Of a stretch of 64,000 nucleotides of DNA, positions 17,543-26,717 are shown piece by piece. The first letter of the stretch is position 1; the number at the start of each line of letters is the position of its first letter. The notes beneath the pieces were generated by a model. That model was not told where the DNA came from. It was given only the letters and a program-made list of their open reading frames with translations, and did not search any database. Made by a program: the position numbers and the translations under genes. This DNA comes from Corynebacterium sp. (GTDB lineage Bacteria; Actinomycetota; Actinomycetes; Mycobacteriales; Mycobacteriaceae). The stretch spans positions 20,713 through 84,712 of the forward strand of contig NZ_JAUNUG010000008.1 of the NCBI RefSeq assembly GCF_030538285.1. The letters are read 5' to 3'.

Positions 17543-18138
17543 GCAGTGCCCTCGATGAGGGGGAGGGCGACGTCGAGAAGCTCCTGATCCGTGATCTCCT
17601 TGAGGAACACCGCCGCCGGGCGGTGCTCACGGTCCAGGATGATCGTCGTCGGGATGACCGAGGACGGCACACCGCCGAGGTGGGCGGCCGAGCGGAACGG
17701 CGGATCATAAATCGAGGGGTAGGTCAGACCGTTATCCAGGATGAAGTCCTGCGCGATGGTGCGGTTGTAGTCCTTGACGTTGATGCCCAGCACCGTGCCA
17801 CCGAGGGGCTCGATCTCCTCTTGGACACGCTGCAGATCATCAGCCTCGGAACGGCACGGCGCGCACCACTGGCCCCAGGCGTTGAGGATGACCACCTCGC
17901 CCTCAAAATCCGACAAGGAGATCTCGGTGCCTTCCTCCATGAGGGAATCGCCGCCGAAATCGGGCAGCGGGGCGCGCTCGTCCTCCTCGTAGAAGATCTC
18001 CATCTGCCCGCCCGGGGAATGGAACTGGAAGGTGCCGCCCACGGCGACGGCACTCTTCGCAGCGTCCGAATCCTGGCCGCAGGCCGTCAGCGTGAGGGAG
18101 ACAGCGGCGAGCACGGCCGCAGTCAGGCGCAAGCGCAT
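17539..18138 (-). CDS. TlpA/ResA-like thioredoxin lipoprotein
   Basis: A 199-residue thioredoxin-fold protein with a lipoprotein signal peptide (residues 1-19, lipobox LTAC with Cys20). The redox pair is WCAPC (C92, C95) and the cis-proline is in SVIPTTI. It probably reduces the CXXCH cysteines of apocytochrome c outside the membrane, drawing electrons from CcdA. Its start overlaps the stop of the phosphatase gene (TGATG) and it overlaps ccdA by 4 bp, so the row is tightly coupled. Confidence 0.9.
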   Translation of the reverse strand: MRLRLTAAVLAAVSLTLTACGQDSDAAKSAVAVGGTFQFHSPGGQMEIFYEEDERAPLPDFGGDSLMEEGTEISLSDFEGEVVILNAWGQWCAPCRSEADDLQRVQEEIEPLGGTVLGINVKDYNRTIAQDFILDNGLTYPSIYDPPFRSAAHLGGVPSSVIPTTIILDREHRPAAVFLKEITDQELLDVALPLIEGTA

Positions 18139-18740
18139 CAGATGTCCTTCGCGGGGGTGGTGTAAAAGATGTCGGTGATCTCCCCGCCGTCGAAAACCAG
18201 CGAGGTCACAGACGCCAGCTCACACTGGCGGCTGGCGTGCGCCAGCGGCAGGCCCATGACGTGGCGCTGCACCATGACGATCGGCAGCTGATGGCTGACC
18301 AGGATCGCCTCGTGGCCCTGCGCTTCGCGACGCGTGGCGTGCACGGCGTTCATCATGCGCTCGGCGATGTCGACGTAAGACTCGCCCCAGCTCGGCTCAA
18401 GCGGGTTGACCATGAGCGGCCAACGGACGGGGTTCCACAGCTGGGAACGCCAGCCCTTGGTACGCAGCCCCTCGAAGCGGTTGCCCGCCTCGACGATGCC
18501 CTCGACGGTGTCTACTTCCAGTCCCGTGACCTCGGCGAAAGGCTCGGAGGTCTCCTGGGCGCGCTGCAGCGGGGAGGCACCCAGGTAGGTGACGTCATGG
18601 TCCTCGAAGGACCGGGCCACGCGCGCGGCCTGGGAACGGCCGCGGGAGGACAGGTGGTAGCCGGGGATCGTGCCGTAGAGGATGCGACCCGGATTGTGGA
18701 CCTCGCCGTGGCGGATGAGGTGGACGATCGTGTGCGACAT
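18138..18740 (-). CDS. Histidine phosphatase family protein
   Basis: A 200-residue phosphoglycerate-mutase-like protein. The phosphohistidine motif is LIRHGEV near residue 8, and the second histidine lies in AILVSHQLPIV. The substrate is unknown; the equivalent gene in mycobacteria (Rv0525) stands at the same place upstream of the ccs genes. It is coupled to the thioredoxin lipoprotein by a stop/start overlap and lies 9 bp downstream of hemL, so it joins the haem and cytochrome c rows. Confidence 0.85.
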   Translation of the reverse strand: MSHTIVHLIRHGEVHNPGRILYGTIPGYHLSSRGRSQAARVARSFEDHDVTYLGASPLQRAQETSEPFAEVTGLEVDTVEGIVEAGNRFEGLRTKGWRSQLWNPVRWPLMVNPLEPSWGESYVDIAERMMNAVHATRREAQGHEAILVSHQLPIVMVQRHVMGLPLAHASRQCELASVTSLVFDGGEITDIFYTTPAKDI

Positions 18741-18749
18741 GACAGTTCC

Positions 18750-20066
18750 TTAAGCGGTGGCTGCGGCGGCGGCCTGGGCGGCCGGGACGAGTGCTTCCTC
18801 GATACGGGAGAAATCTTCGTCGGAAAGCGCCGTCGACACAAACCAGGTCTCGAACACGCTCGGCGGGGCGTAGACGCCGTTGTCCAGCAGGGCGTGGAAG
18901 AACGGCGGGTAGCGGAAGGTGTCGGCGGCTTTCATGTCGGTGAAGTTGTGGCCCTCGCCCTCGGCGAAACGGATGGACAGCATCGTCGCGGCGCGCTGGA
19001 TGTGATGGGCCACGCCCTCGCGGCTCAGGGCCTGCGAGATGAGATCGGCAAGCCGATCGGCGTTAGCGTGCAGGACCGGGTAGATGTCCTCGGAGGCCAG
19101 ACGCAGGGAGGCCTGCCCCGCCGCCATCGCCACCGGGTTACCGGACAGGGTGCCCGCCTGGTACACGGGGCCGGAGGGAGCCAGGTGCTCCATGATGTCG
19201 GCGCGCCCACCGAAGGCGGCGGCCGGCAGGCCACCGGAGACGACCTTGCCGAAGGTGGTGAGGTCACCGGCCACGCCGTCGACGCCGTACCAACCCGAGT
19301 AGGAGGTGCGGAAACCGGTCATGACCTCGTCGAGGATGAGCAGCGCGCCGTCGGCGTGGGCGATCTCCTTGAGAGCGGCGTTGAAGCCCTCGCGCGGAGC
19401 GACCGTGCCCATGTTGCCGGCCGCGGCCTCGGTGATGATGCAGGCGATCTCCCCCGGGTGCTCGGCGAAAGCCTGCTTCACAGCCTCCAGGTCGTTGTAG
19501 GGCACGACGATGGTGTCAGCCGCCGAGGCACCGGTGACACCCGGCGAATCCGGCAGGGCGAAGGTGGCGACACCGGAACCGGCGGAGGCCAGCAACGCGT
19601 CGACGTGTCCGTGGTAGCAGCCGTCGAACTTGATGATCTTTGGACGCCCTGTGAAACCGCGGGCCAGACGCACGGCGGACATGGTGGCCTCGGTGCCGGA
19701 GTTGACCAGGCGGACCTCCTCGACGGAGGTGCGGTCGATGATCATCTGGGCGAGGTCAATCTCCGCCTCGGTCGGGGCGCCGAAGGACAGGCCTTTGGCG
19801 GTGGCATCGACAACCGCCTGAGTGATCTCCGGGTGGGCGTTGCCGTTAATCATCGGCCCCCAGGAGCAGACGAGGTCGACGTAGTCGTTGCCGTCGACGT
19901 CGATAAGCGTCGAACCGTGCGCCGAATCAATGAAACGCGCCTGGCCGCCGACGGAACCGAAGGCACGGACCGGGGAGTTCACCCCGCCGGGGATGACGGC
20001 GCGGGCGCGATCGTGCAGCTGCGCGGACTTGTGGGTGCGAGCGGAGGTCGGGGGCGTCACAGTCAT
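18750..20066 (-). CDS. hemL: Glutamate-1-semialdehyde 2,1-aminomutase HemL
   Basis: PLP enzyme that isomerises glutamate-1-semialdehyde to 5-aminolevulinate, the step after HemA. D246 ([11 protein letters not shown]) and the PLP lysine K274 (TFGKVVSGG) are in place, as is the N-terminal [12 protein letters not shown]. It has 438 residues. ATG at 20066 is 7 nt after TATGAT, a leaderless start; the two ATGs at 20075 and 20078 overlap that -10 box and were rejected. It heads the row into the phosphatase and ccs genes. Confidence 0.96.
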   Translation of the reverse strand: MTVTPPTSARTHKSAQLHDRARAVIPGGVNSPVRAFGSVGGQARFIDSAHGSTLIDVDGNDYVDLVCSWGPMINGNAHPEITQAVVDATAKGLSFGAPTEAEIDLAQMIIDRTSVEEVRLVNSGTEATMSAVRLARGFTGRPKIIKFDGCYHGHVDALLASAGSGVATFALPDSPGVTGASAADTIVVPYNDLEAVKQAFAEHPGEIACIITEAAAGNMGTVAPREGFNAALKEIAHADGALLILDEVMTGFRTSYSGWYGVDGVAGDLTTFGKVVSGGLPAAAFGGRADIMEHLAPSGPVYQAGTLSGNPVAMAAGQASLRLASEDIYPVLHANADRLADLISQALSREGVAHHIQRAATMLSIRFAEGEGHNFTDMKAADTFRYPPFFHALLDNGVYAPPSVFETWFVSTALSDEDFSRIEEALVPAAQAAAAATA

Positions 20067-20115
20067 GCCCACCATCATACGACCGGGGTCAACCGGGGTT
20101 AAACTTTCCCCCCGC

Positions 20116-20442
20116 TCAGTTGACCACCTTCAGGCCGATGATCCCCCCGATGATCATGACCAGGAAGAACGCCTTCGCCAGGGAGAACACCTCCTGGCCG
20201 GTAGCGAAAGACCACACGATGGCCAGGGAGGCGCCGATGCCCACCCACACCGCATACGCAGTCCCCACCGGCAGCTGTTTCAGGGCGATGGCCAGCCCAC
20301 CCATGGAGACAATGAGCGCCGCGACAAACACCACCGAGGGCCACAGGCGGGTGAAACCGACGGAGCGGTCGAGCGCGATGGCCCACACCGCCTCGAAAGC
20401 ACCGGAAAGGACGAGAATGATCCAGGACATGGTGACGGACAT
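20116..20442 (-). CDS. SMR-family guanidinium exporter (SugE/Gdx type)
   Basis: A 108-residue four-helix small multidrug resistance protein. The essential membrane glutamate lies in the first helix ([16 protein letters not shown]), and [15 protein letters not shown] is the SugE/Gdx signature rather than that of the QacE/EmrE drug pumps. Gdx proteins export guanidinium in exchange for protons as antiparallel dimers. The guanidine-III riboswitch 16 nt upstream strongly supports this substrate. The ATG at 20442 has AAAGG 7 nt upstream; E. coli SugE begins at the equivalent of the second ATG (20430). Confidence 0.9.
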   Translation of the reverse strand: MSVTMSWIILVLSGAFEAVWAIALDRSVGFTRLWPSVVFVAALIVSMGGLAIALKQLPVGTAYAVWVGIGASLAIVWSFATGQEVFSLAKAFFLVMIIGGIIGLKVVN

Positions 20443-20458
20443 GAGGAAACCTTTCCTG

Positions 20459-20498
20459 GCCGTCTTGTCGCGACACCGGGTACGGCTCCCTCGTCCGG
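20459..20498 (-). promoter_or_regulatory. Guanidine-III (PT) riboswitch aptamer
   Basis: Read on the minus strand this begins CCGGACGAGG, continues with GCCGTACCCGGT and ends ACAAGACGGC. These are the conserved blocks of the guanidine-III class, as I remember the Thermobifida fusca crystal-structure RNA: the CCGGACGAGG / GCCGUACCCGG / ACAAGACGGC pseudoknot. It ends 16 nt before the exporter start codon, with the ribosome binding site AGGAAAGG in between, so control is probably translational. A TAGGCT box overlapping the hemY stop could supply the promoter. Confidence 0.88.
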
Positions 20499-20527
20499 GC
20501 CCGACTCAACCGGGCTGACTACGCTGG

Positions 20528-21937
20528 TCAGCCTACCTGAACCAGGCGCGCGGCTGCGGCGCGTGCATCGTCGATGACGGCCGGCACGCCCACTCCCCCG
20601 GCCCACGCGCCGGCGACCTCCAGACCCGATACCGCCTCAATGCCCGCGCGGACAGCGGCGACGGTGGCCAGGTGGGTCTCGTCGTAGCGGGGCAGGCCGC
20701 CGAACCAGCGCTGCACGTAGATCTCGGCCAGGCCGGCCGCGCGGCCGTCGAAGCCGGTGATGTGGGCGAGGTCGTCGAGGGCGGCGTCGACAAGCAGATC
20801 TTCCTCGGCGCGCACCAGCGCGTCATCGCCGAAACGGCCGAAGCTGGCGCGGACCAGGGCGCCACCGCGCTCGCCGACATGCGGCCACTTCTTCGAGGAG
20901 AACGTGAATGCCTTGGCCTGCACGTCAGGTTCATCGATGGCGACGAGCACACCGGAGTTGTCCGGCAGGCCCTGCGCGGAATCAAACTTCATGCCGACGA
21001 CCACCGACGACGCCAGCTGCACCGACTTCAGCTGGGCGGAAGCCTCCGGGGCCACCGACTTCAGCAGCACCGCGGACGTCGGCGCGGGAGCCGTGAGCAG
21101 CAGGCGATCATAGGGGGCGTCAGGGTGCACGCCCGGGCCGGAGAGCACATAGCGTTCATCTTCGCGGGCGATGCCAGCCACGAAAGCATCGAGATGGATA
21201 TCCGCGCCCGACTTCTCCGCCAGGGCCTCATACACCTGGGCATAACCGTGACGGAAGGTGGCGAACACCGGGGTCGGCGTCGAACCAGGATCACGTGGGG
21301 TGCGGCGTGACTCGCACAGCGCCACCGCCGCCGACAAGGTGATGTTCTTGCCGGCCTCAGCCAACTCATCGAGAGCCTGCGCCAACTGCGGGATCGTGGC
21401 GCGCACACCGAGGTCATCAGCGGCACACGAGTACACCCCGCCGAGCAGGGCGGAGACGATCCGGTCGGTGACTTCCGCGCCGTAGCGCTCACTCACGAGC
21501 TTGCCGACGCTGGCGTCACCCCCCACTTCCCAGTCGATCGACGGGGCGTTGCCCTCATCGTCGATACGCGCGGCCGTCTCCGCGGACACGAGGTCAGCGA
21601 CAGGAGCGGAGGAGGACGGGATACCCATGACACCGCCGCTCGGCAGTGCCCGCAGCTCACCGTCGGAGTAGACGAGCGAACGCAGCCCCGAGGGGCTCAC
21701 CAGATCATCGGCCAGCCCCAGCTCGGTGAAGAAATCCGTGGCATCGGAACGTAAGGCCAGGTAGGCCTCCGCCCCCATGTCAGTGGGACCCGAATCGAAG
21801 GCGACGGTGTGCAGCTTGCCGCCGATGCGGTCCTCCGCCTCGAAGACGTGGATCACCGCCTCCGGGTCAGCCTTGCGGATCTCGTAGGCGCTGACCAGGC
21901 CGGCCAGGCCCGCACCGATGATGGCGTAGCGGGTCAC
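20528..21937 (-). CDS. hemY: Coproporphyrinogen III oxidase / protoporphyrinogen oxidase-type flavoenzyme HemY
   Basis: FAD-dependent oxidase of 469 residues. The dinucleotide motif is IIGAGLAGLVSAYEIRK at the N-terminus; the C-terminal GAWAGGVGVPAVIDDA closes the FAD site. In Actinobacteria HemY (CgoX) oxidises coproporphyrinogen III to coproporphyrin III in the coproporphyrin-dependent haem route. It follows hemE with a 2-bp gap, so both are on one transcript. The 3' end borders the riboswitch leader of the SMR gene. Confidence 0.93.
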   Translation of the reverse strand: MTRYAIIGAGLAGLVSAYEIRKADPEAVIHVFEAEDRIGGKLHTVAFDSGPTDMGAEAYLALRSDATDFFTELGLADDLVSPSGLRSLVYSDGELRALPSGGVMGIPSSSAPVADLVSAETAARIDDEGNAPSIDWEVGGDASVGKLVSERYGAEVTDRIVSALLGGVYSCAADDLGVRATIPQLAQALDELAEAGKNITLSAAVALCESRRTPRDPGSTPTPVFATFRHGYAQVYEALAEKSGADIHLDAFVAGIAREDERYVLSGPGVHPDAPYDRLLLTAPAPTSAVLLKSVAPEASAQLKSVQLASSVVVGMKFDSAQGLPDNSGVLVAIDEPDVQAKAFTFSSKKWPHVGERGGALVRASFGRFGDDALVRAEEDLLVDAALDDLAHITGFDGRAAGLAEIYVQRWFGGLPRYDETHLATVAAVRAGIEAVSGLEVAGAWAGGVGVPAVIDDARAAAARLVQVG

Positions 21938-21939
21938 GC

Positions 21940-23016
21940 TCAGTTCTCCTTGTGGTTGGCGTTATCTGCGTGAATGGAGGCGACGGCCTCGGTGATGTCT
22001 TCTGCCTTCGTGTTCGGCAGGACACCGTGGCCCAGGTTGAAGATGTGGCCGGTGGCATGGCCCGCCTCCATGGCGCGGGCGGCCTCGGCCTTAATACGGG
22101 CAACCTCGGAGGTCACCGCATCGCGGCCGGCGAACAGGATCGCCGGATCCAAGTTGCCCTGCAGGACCTTCGGCCCGGACACGGCGTGAATGCGCTGGGC
22201 GGCGACATCGAGCGGCACCCGCCAGTCCACCCCCATGACCTCCGAACCGGCCTCCGACATCGCGCCGAGGATCTCGCCGGTGCCCACACCGAAGTGGATG
22301 CGCGGGATCTCCCCCTCGATCTCCTGGAGGATCTCCACCGAGTACGGCAGCACGTGCTCGCGGTAATCACGCTCGGTGAGGAACCCGGCCCAGGAATCGA
22401 AGAGCTGCATGGCGTCGATACCGGCGTCGATCTGCTGGCGCAGGAAGGCAGACACCGTCGGGGTGAGTCGACGCATGAGGGCGTGCCAGGTGTCCGGATC
22501 ACCGTGGATCATGGCCTTGGTCTTCTCGTGGTTCTTGCTCGGCCCGCCCTCGACCAGGTAGCTGGCCAGAGTGAAAGGCGCCCCGACGAAACCGATGAGG
22601 GTCTGGGCCTCGGTGAGCTCATCGAGGATGATGCGGATGCCGTCGACGACCTCCGTGACCTCCTCCTCCAGGATCGGCAGCGCGTCGATGTCCGCGCGGG
22701 TGGTGATCGCCTTGTCCATCACCGGGCCGCGGCCGGGCACGATCTCCACGCCGACCCCGGCGGCGCGCAGGGGTACGACGATGTCGGAGAAGAGGATCGC
22801 GGCGTCGACATCATGGCGGCGCACCGGCTGCATCGTGATCTCCGCCAGCAGCTCCGGCATGAAACAGGAGTCCAGCATGGAGATACCCTCGCGGACCTTG
22901 AGGTACTCGGGGAGCGAACGACCCGCCTGGCGCATGAACCACACCGGGGTGCGGGACGGGGTGCGGCCGGCAGCGGCGGCCAGAAGCGGGGCATCAGGAA
23001 TATCACGACGAGTCAT
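21940..23016 (-). CDS. hemE: Uroporphyrinogen decarboxylase HemE
   Basis: Decarboxylates uroporphyrinogen III to coproporphyrinogen III. Family signatures PVWFMRQAGRSLPEYLKVR and GFVGAPFTLASYLVEGG are intact. It has 358 residues. ATG at 23016 is 7 nt downstream of CACAAT; the leader sequence GGTGGGC is the same as that before hemL, whose start context is alike. It begins the hemE-hemY transcript and lies 41 bp downstream of the pseudo-ATPase stop. Confidence 0.96.
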   Translation of the reverse strand: MTRRDIPDAPLLAAAAGRTPSRTPVWFMRQAGRSLPEYLKVREGISMLDSCFMPELLAEITMQPVRRHDVDAAILFSDIVVPLRAAGVGVEIVPGRGPVMDKAITTRADIDALPILEEEVTEVVDGIRIILDELTEAQTLIGFVGAPFTLASYLVEGGPSKNHEKTKAMIHGDPDTWHALMRRLTPTVSAFLRQQIDAGIDAMQLFDSWAGFLTERDYREHVLPYSVEILQEIEGEIPRIHFGVGTGEILGAMSEAGSEVMGVDWRVPLDVAAQRIHAVSGPKVLQGNLDPAILFAGRDAVTSEVARIKAEAARAMEAGHATGHIFNLGHGVLPNTKAEDITEAVASIHADNANHKEN

Positions 23017-23057
23017 GCCCACCATTGTGGTCCAAAAGTTGGATCCGGGGGTAATTG

Positions 23058-25664
23058 TCAGCCGACCGCGCGTCGGAAAGCACGCGCACTGTTCGACCTC
23101 GCCTCAATCAGCAACGACGACCCGAGCATGAGCACCGTCGCCGCCATGGGGTGCAACACCCCCGCCACCGACGCCAGCAGGGCAATGCCGTTGTAGGTCC
23201 AGGCGAAGATGATGTTCGTGTCGATGATCCGGCACACCCGGCGCGACTGGGCGATCAGCTGCGGGATCGCGGACACATCCTGGCGCAGGATGATGACATC
23301 GACGTCCGGGTGCCCCGAATGCGTGATGTGGTCGACGTCGTCGCTGGTGTCACTATCGCCCATGAGGATGCCCACATCCGCCACCCGCAGCGAGGACATG
23401 ACACTCACGTCGCCGACCATCGCCACCGTCGCACCCTGGGTGTGCACCGCCCGCACCGTCTGCGGCTTCTTCGCAGGGGCGATGCCCGCCAGCACCTGCG
23501 AGATGCCGATCCGGTCCGCGTATCGACGCGCCACCGGGTACGTGTCCCGCGACAGCATCACCGTCTCAATGCCCTGCTGCTCCAGCTGCTCCACGGCCTC
23601 CTGCGCATCGGGCTTGACGTTGTCGTGCAGGCTGATGACACCGCGGTCCTTTCCCTTCCACCGCACGACGATGGGGGTGCCTCCGGAGACCACGGCCGCG
23701 GCCAGCCGTCCGTGCAGATCAGACATAGTGCGCGGGCGCCACAGGATCGCCTCCACCTGGGTGGTGGTGACGGTGCCATCGGAGCCGCGGAGCGGCAGAT
23801 CGACATGCCCCCGGAAACTACCTTGGCCGTCATCCTCCGCGTGGGAGACCTCGATCCAGTGGGGGATGTCCTCGCCGCCGGCGCCCGTGTCGCGGGCCTC
23901 GCGGGCCGCCTTGACCAAGGCGCGGGAGACCGGGTGATCGGACTCCAGGGCCAGGGCACCGGCCACGCGCAGGACCAATTCCGGGTTCTCCCCGTGCGCG
24001 GCGGTGACCGATTCGACGTGCATGTCGTTTTCCGCGAGGGTGCCCACCCGGTTGAAGATCACCGTGTCGATCATCTCCGCCCGCCGTACCGTGGCGCCGT
24101 CGCCGAGGAGGATGCCGTTGCGGGCGGCGGCCTCGATACCGTGGCGGATCGCCAGCGCCGGGGACAGCGCCAGGGCCACCGGTGCCACCGAGGCCAGCAC
24201 CGCCAGGGAGGTGGCGAATGCCGCGTTGAAGTTACCGGCGATGAGCACCCACAGCAGGAAGTCCAGCGCCGCCAGACCAAGCGCCGCCGGGATGAGCATC
24301 GCCGCCGTGCGGGTGGACAACAATGTGGAGTGATTCTGCTTGATGTTGGCGTCGGTCACCCAGCGGTGGATCGCCGCCAGGCGGGTGCGGTGGCCGGTGT
24401 GGACGACACGCACCTTGATCCGCCCATCCAGGTTGCGGGAGCCGGCGAAGACATAGGAATTAACCTTCACCTGCTCTTGCTCCTGCTCCCCCGTGCTGAT
24501 CAACCCGCGATGGACAGTGCAGGAACCACCGACGACCGTGCCGTCGACCGGGATGATCTCCCCCGACTGGACAATGACATCGTCGCCGACGTTGACCTCC
24601 TGCAGTGGGATCTTCTCCTCCTCCCGGGCCGGGGTGCCGGGCGCCCGGGACTTCGGGGCCAGGCGCACCAGGTGCTGTGGATCGGGTTTACGCGCCTCCA
24701 TCTCATCGAGCAGGCTCACCCGGGTGCGCATAGTGATCAGCCGCCCAGCCAGGAGCAGGACGGTCATGCCGCAGGCGACATCGAGGAACAGCTCACCATC
24801 GACGATGCGCTGCTGCTGGAACGCGAACCAGTGCGGGGTGGACTGCCAGCCGAGATCGCCCGCCGCGGTGAACAGCAACATGACAATCGACCACACCGTC
24901 GCCGCCAGCACCGCCACCGAGCTCGCGGCGTCAAGCGCTGTCAGCCCGCGGCGGGCGCCACCGACCATAGCCCGGTGGAAGGGCCAGGCACCCCAAGTCA
25001 CCACCGGCGCCGCCAGCGCCAGGGTCAGCCACTGCCACCCATCGAACTGCAGGTCCTCGATGTAGGACATGAGCAGGATCGGAATGGTCAGAGCCAAGCA
25101 GATAATCAGCCGGGTGGGGGTCAGCAGGTCACGGGCGGTAAACAGCAGATCCTTCGGCTGGGCGTTGACGGCCTGACGGACCCGGTCCTCGTGCTTGCCC
25201 AGAAACCCAGAGCGGCGGGCGCGCTCAAGGTTACGTTCCTCATCCTCCAGGTGTCGCCGGTATTTCCACGGCAGGCGGGAGGCGCGGACCGCGGGGCGGG
25301 TGCGTTCCACCGGATCGGGTCGCATGATGCGGCGTCGCAGGGAAGCATCCGTGAGCGTGGCACGCAGGCCGAACGCCTTGATGATCTCGGCGAGATCATC
25401 CGGGTCGAGGGTGTCAGGTGCCGTGATCCAGGCCGTCGCACTCGGGGCGACGATGCGGGCCCGCACACCCGGGACCTCCTCCAGGGCGCTTTCGATGTCG
25501 GCAACATCGGGGGCGGCGAAATCCCCCTGCAGCTCGAAGGCGTAGGAGACCTTGGGACGGTCCTCGCCGACATACAGGGGGCCGGTGTCCATATCGATGC
25601 CCACCGCCCGGGCTGCCGCCCGCGCCTCCTCCAGAGCGGAGGTCACCTGATCATTGCGGGTCAT
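23058..25664 (-). CDS. P-type ATPase-like protein lacking catalytic residues (pseudo-ATPase)
   Basis: An 868-residue protein with the full P1B architecture. It has an N-terminal HMA-like ferredoxin fold (about 38-105), a cytoplasmic linker (110-180), membrane helices, an actuator domain with STGEQ (390-394), P/N domains and two final helices. Key residues are lost. The phosphorylated Asp is Asn538 (FNRVGT; codon AAC at 24051-24053), CPC is VAP (493-495), GDGxND is GDVSVM (751-756), and the HMA CxxC is absent. HP (577-578), TGE (391-393) and YN (824-825) remain. It cannot use the normal phospho-intermediate. The reading frame is intact and long, so it is not a decayed gene. It lies between hemB and hemE; a regulatory, scaffold or sensor role is inference. 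Confidence 0.85.
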   Translation of the reverse strand: MTRNDQVTSALEEARAAARAVGIDMDTGPLYVGEDRPKVSYAFELQGDFAAPDVADIESALEEVPGVRARIVAPSATAWITAPDTLDPDDLAEIIKAFGLRATLTDASLRRRIMRPDPVERTRPAVRASRLPWKYRRHLEDEERNLERARRSGFLGKHEDRVRQAVNAQPKDLLFTARDLLTPTRLIICLALTIPILLMSYIEDLQFDGWQWLTLALAAPVVTWGAWPFHRAMVGGARRGLTALDAASSVAVLAATVWSIVMLLFTAAGDLGWQSTPHWFAFQQQRIVDGELFLDVACGMTVLLLAGRLITMRTRVSLLDEMEARKPDPQHLVRLAPKSRAPGTPAREEEKIPLQEVNVGDDVIVQSGEIIPVDGTVVGGSCTVHRGLISTGEQEQEQVKVNSYVFAGSRNLDGRIKVRVVHTGHRTRLAAIHRWVTDANIKQNHSTLLSTRTAAMLIPAALGLAALDFLLWVLIAGNFNAAFATSLAVLASVAPVALALSPALAIRHGIEAAARNGILLGDGATVRRAEMIDTVIFNRVGTLAENDMHVESVTAAHGENPELVLRVAGALALESDHPVSRALVKAAREARDTGAGGEDIPHWIEVSHAEDDGQGSFRGHVDLPLRGSDGTVTTTQVEAILWRPRTMSDLHGRLAAAVVSGGTPIVVRWKGKDRGVISLHDNVKPDAQEAVEQLEQQGIETVMLSRDTYPVARRYADRIGISQVLAGIAPAKKPQTVRAVHTQGATVAMVGDVSVMSSLRVADVGILMGDSDTSDDVDHITHSGHPDVDVIILRQDVSAIPQLIAQSRRVCRIIDTNIIFAWTYNGIALLASVAGVLHPMAATVLMLGSSLLIEARSNSARAFRRAVG

Positions 25665-25673
25665 GGGACCAGA

Positions 25674-26171
25674 TTAGTCCCGCTCGTCGCTCATCCGGCG
25701 GATGTAGGCGTTGGCATCCGGGCGGAACACCATCACGGCCGCCACGCCGAGCAGCACGCAGATGGCCACCATCGCCAGGCCACCGACCTGGATGGCAAAG
25801 GCGGCGATGTTGAAGAAGATGGTCAAGGCGATGACACCGGCGAGCACCCGGCGCGAGATCTTTCCGCCGGATTTCAACTGGGCGCCGAGGGCGGCGATGA
25901 CCAGGCCGGCGATGATGTTGTACACGCCGATGAAGCGGACGTTGCGATGGTAGGCGTCGATCACCTCGGGCGCGGCGTCTGGGTCACCGCCATAATCCTG
26001 GGCCAGGGCGATCATGCCGACGAGCACCAGGAGGATCGCGGTGGCCACCAGGACGTAATAGCCCCAGCGCAGCGAGGACGGCCAAGTGCCGGGAGCCTCG
26101 CCCGACTGGCGGCGTGGCCCTCGGTTGGGGTCATCCGGGTTGGCGTACATCCCGGGGAACATGCTGGGCAT
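25674..26171 (-). CDS. Four-helix membrane protein in haem cluster
   Basis: A 165-residue protein. After a polar, Pro-rich N-terminus (about 1-33) come four predicted membrane helices (near residues 38-58, 77-97, 107-127 and 129-148) and a short charged tail. No motif or metal-ligand cluster stands out. It lies 9 bp upstream of the pseudo-ATPase and 6 bp downstream of a second four-helix protein, so the three are likely co-transcribed with hemB. I do not recognise the family. Confidence 0.65.
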   Translation of the reverse strand: MPSMFPGMYANPDDPNRGPRRQSGEAPGTWPSSLRWGYYVLVATAILLVLVGMIALAQDYGGDPDAAPEVIDAYHRNVRFIGVYNIIAGLVIAALGAQLKSGGKISRRVLAGVIALTIFFNIAAFAIQVGGLAMVAICVLLGVAAVMVFRPDANAYIRRMSDERD

Positions 26172-26177
26172 CGGGGC

Positions 26178-26717
26178 CTACTTCCTTCGCGGGTCGGTCC
26201 GGTTGCCGGAGGGGTCGATCTCCCGGGTCCACCGCAGTGTCTCCTCCCGGAAGGTGAACACCAGACCCATGACGGCGGCCACTCCGACGATGATCTGGAC
26301 GCTACCGTCAATGACATACATTGCCATGGGCACGTCGTTTCCGCCCGGAGTAGCCATGAACAGCATGAGAATGCGGAAGCCGAAATAGAACCCGAAGACC
26401 AGGAGCATGCGGCGGGCCAGGCCGGCGTGTTTGGAACGTCGTTGAATGAGCACCAGCATGAACACCAGAAGCCCCATGACGAGGATGCCCACCGCACCTG
26501 CCATGATGATCGACCCGGTGACCATGAGCCTGAGCATGTTGTCGGAGATCTCGGTCGCCTGCTCGGCGCTCATCGTCTCCTTCGCGGCGGCGGTGAGTCC
26601 GGAGGGGTCGAGCAGTCCGATGGTGATACTGAGGATCTGGTGGAGGATCTCCCCACCGACCGCCACCCCGAACAGCAGCAGCATGAGGCGGACGGCCTCG
26701 GGTTTCTTCTCTGCCAT
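26178..26717 (-). CDS. Four-helix membrane protein in haem cluster
   Basis: A 179-residue protein with about four membrane helices (near residues 9-34, 66-93, 103-121 and 132-155) and a hydrophilic C-terminus ending in a basic stretch. Its ATG overlaps the last base of the hemB stop codon, indicating coupled translation with hemB. It is similar in size and layout to the neighbour at 25674, although the sequences are not clearly alike by eye. Function unknown; a role with the adjacent pseudo-ATPase is a reasonable guess from position only. Confidence 0.65.
   Translation of the reverse strand: MAEKKPEAVRLMLLLFGVAVGGEILHQILSITIGLLDPSGLTAAAKETMSAEQATEISDNMLRLMVTGSIIMAGAVGILVMGLLVFMLVLIQRRSKHAGLARRMLLVFGFYFGFRILMLFMATPGGNDVPMAMYVIDGSVQIIVGVAAVMGLVFTFREETLRWTREIDPSGNRTDPRRK

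Noticed and set aside
18237-20102. 621-codon open frame on the plus strand
   Set aside because: Antisense to the phosphatase gene and hemL, whose catalytic motifs are intact on the minus strand.
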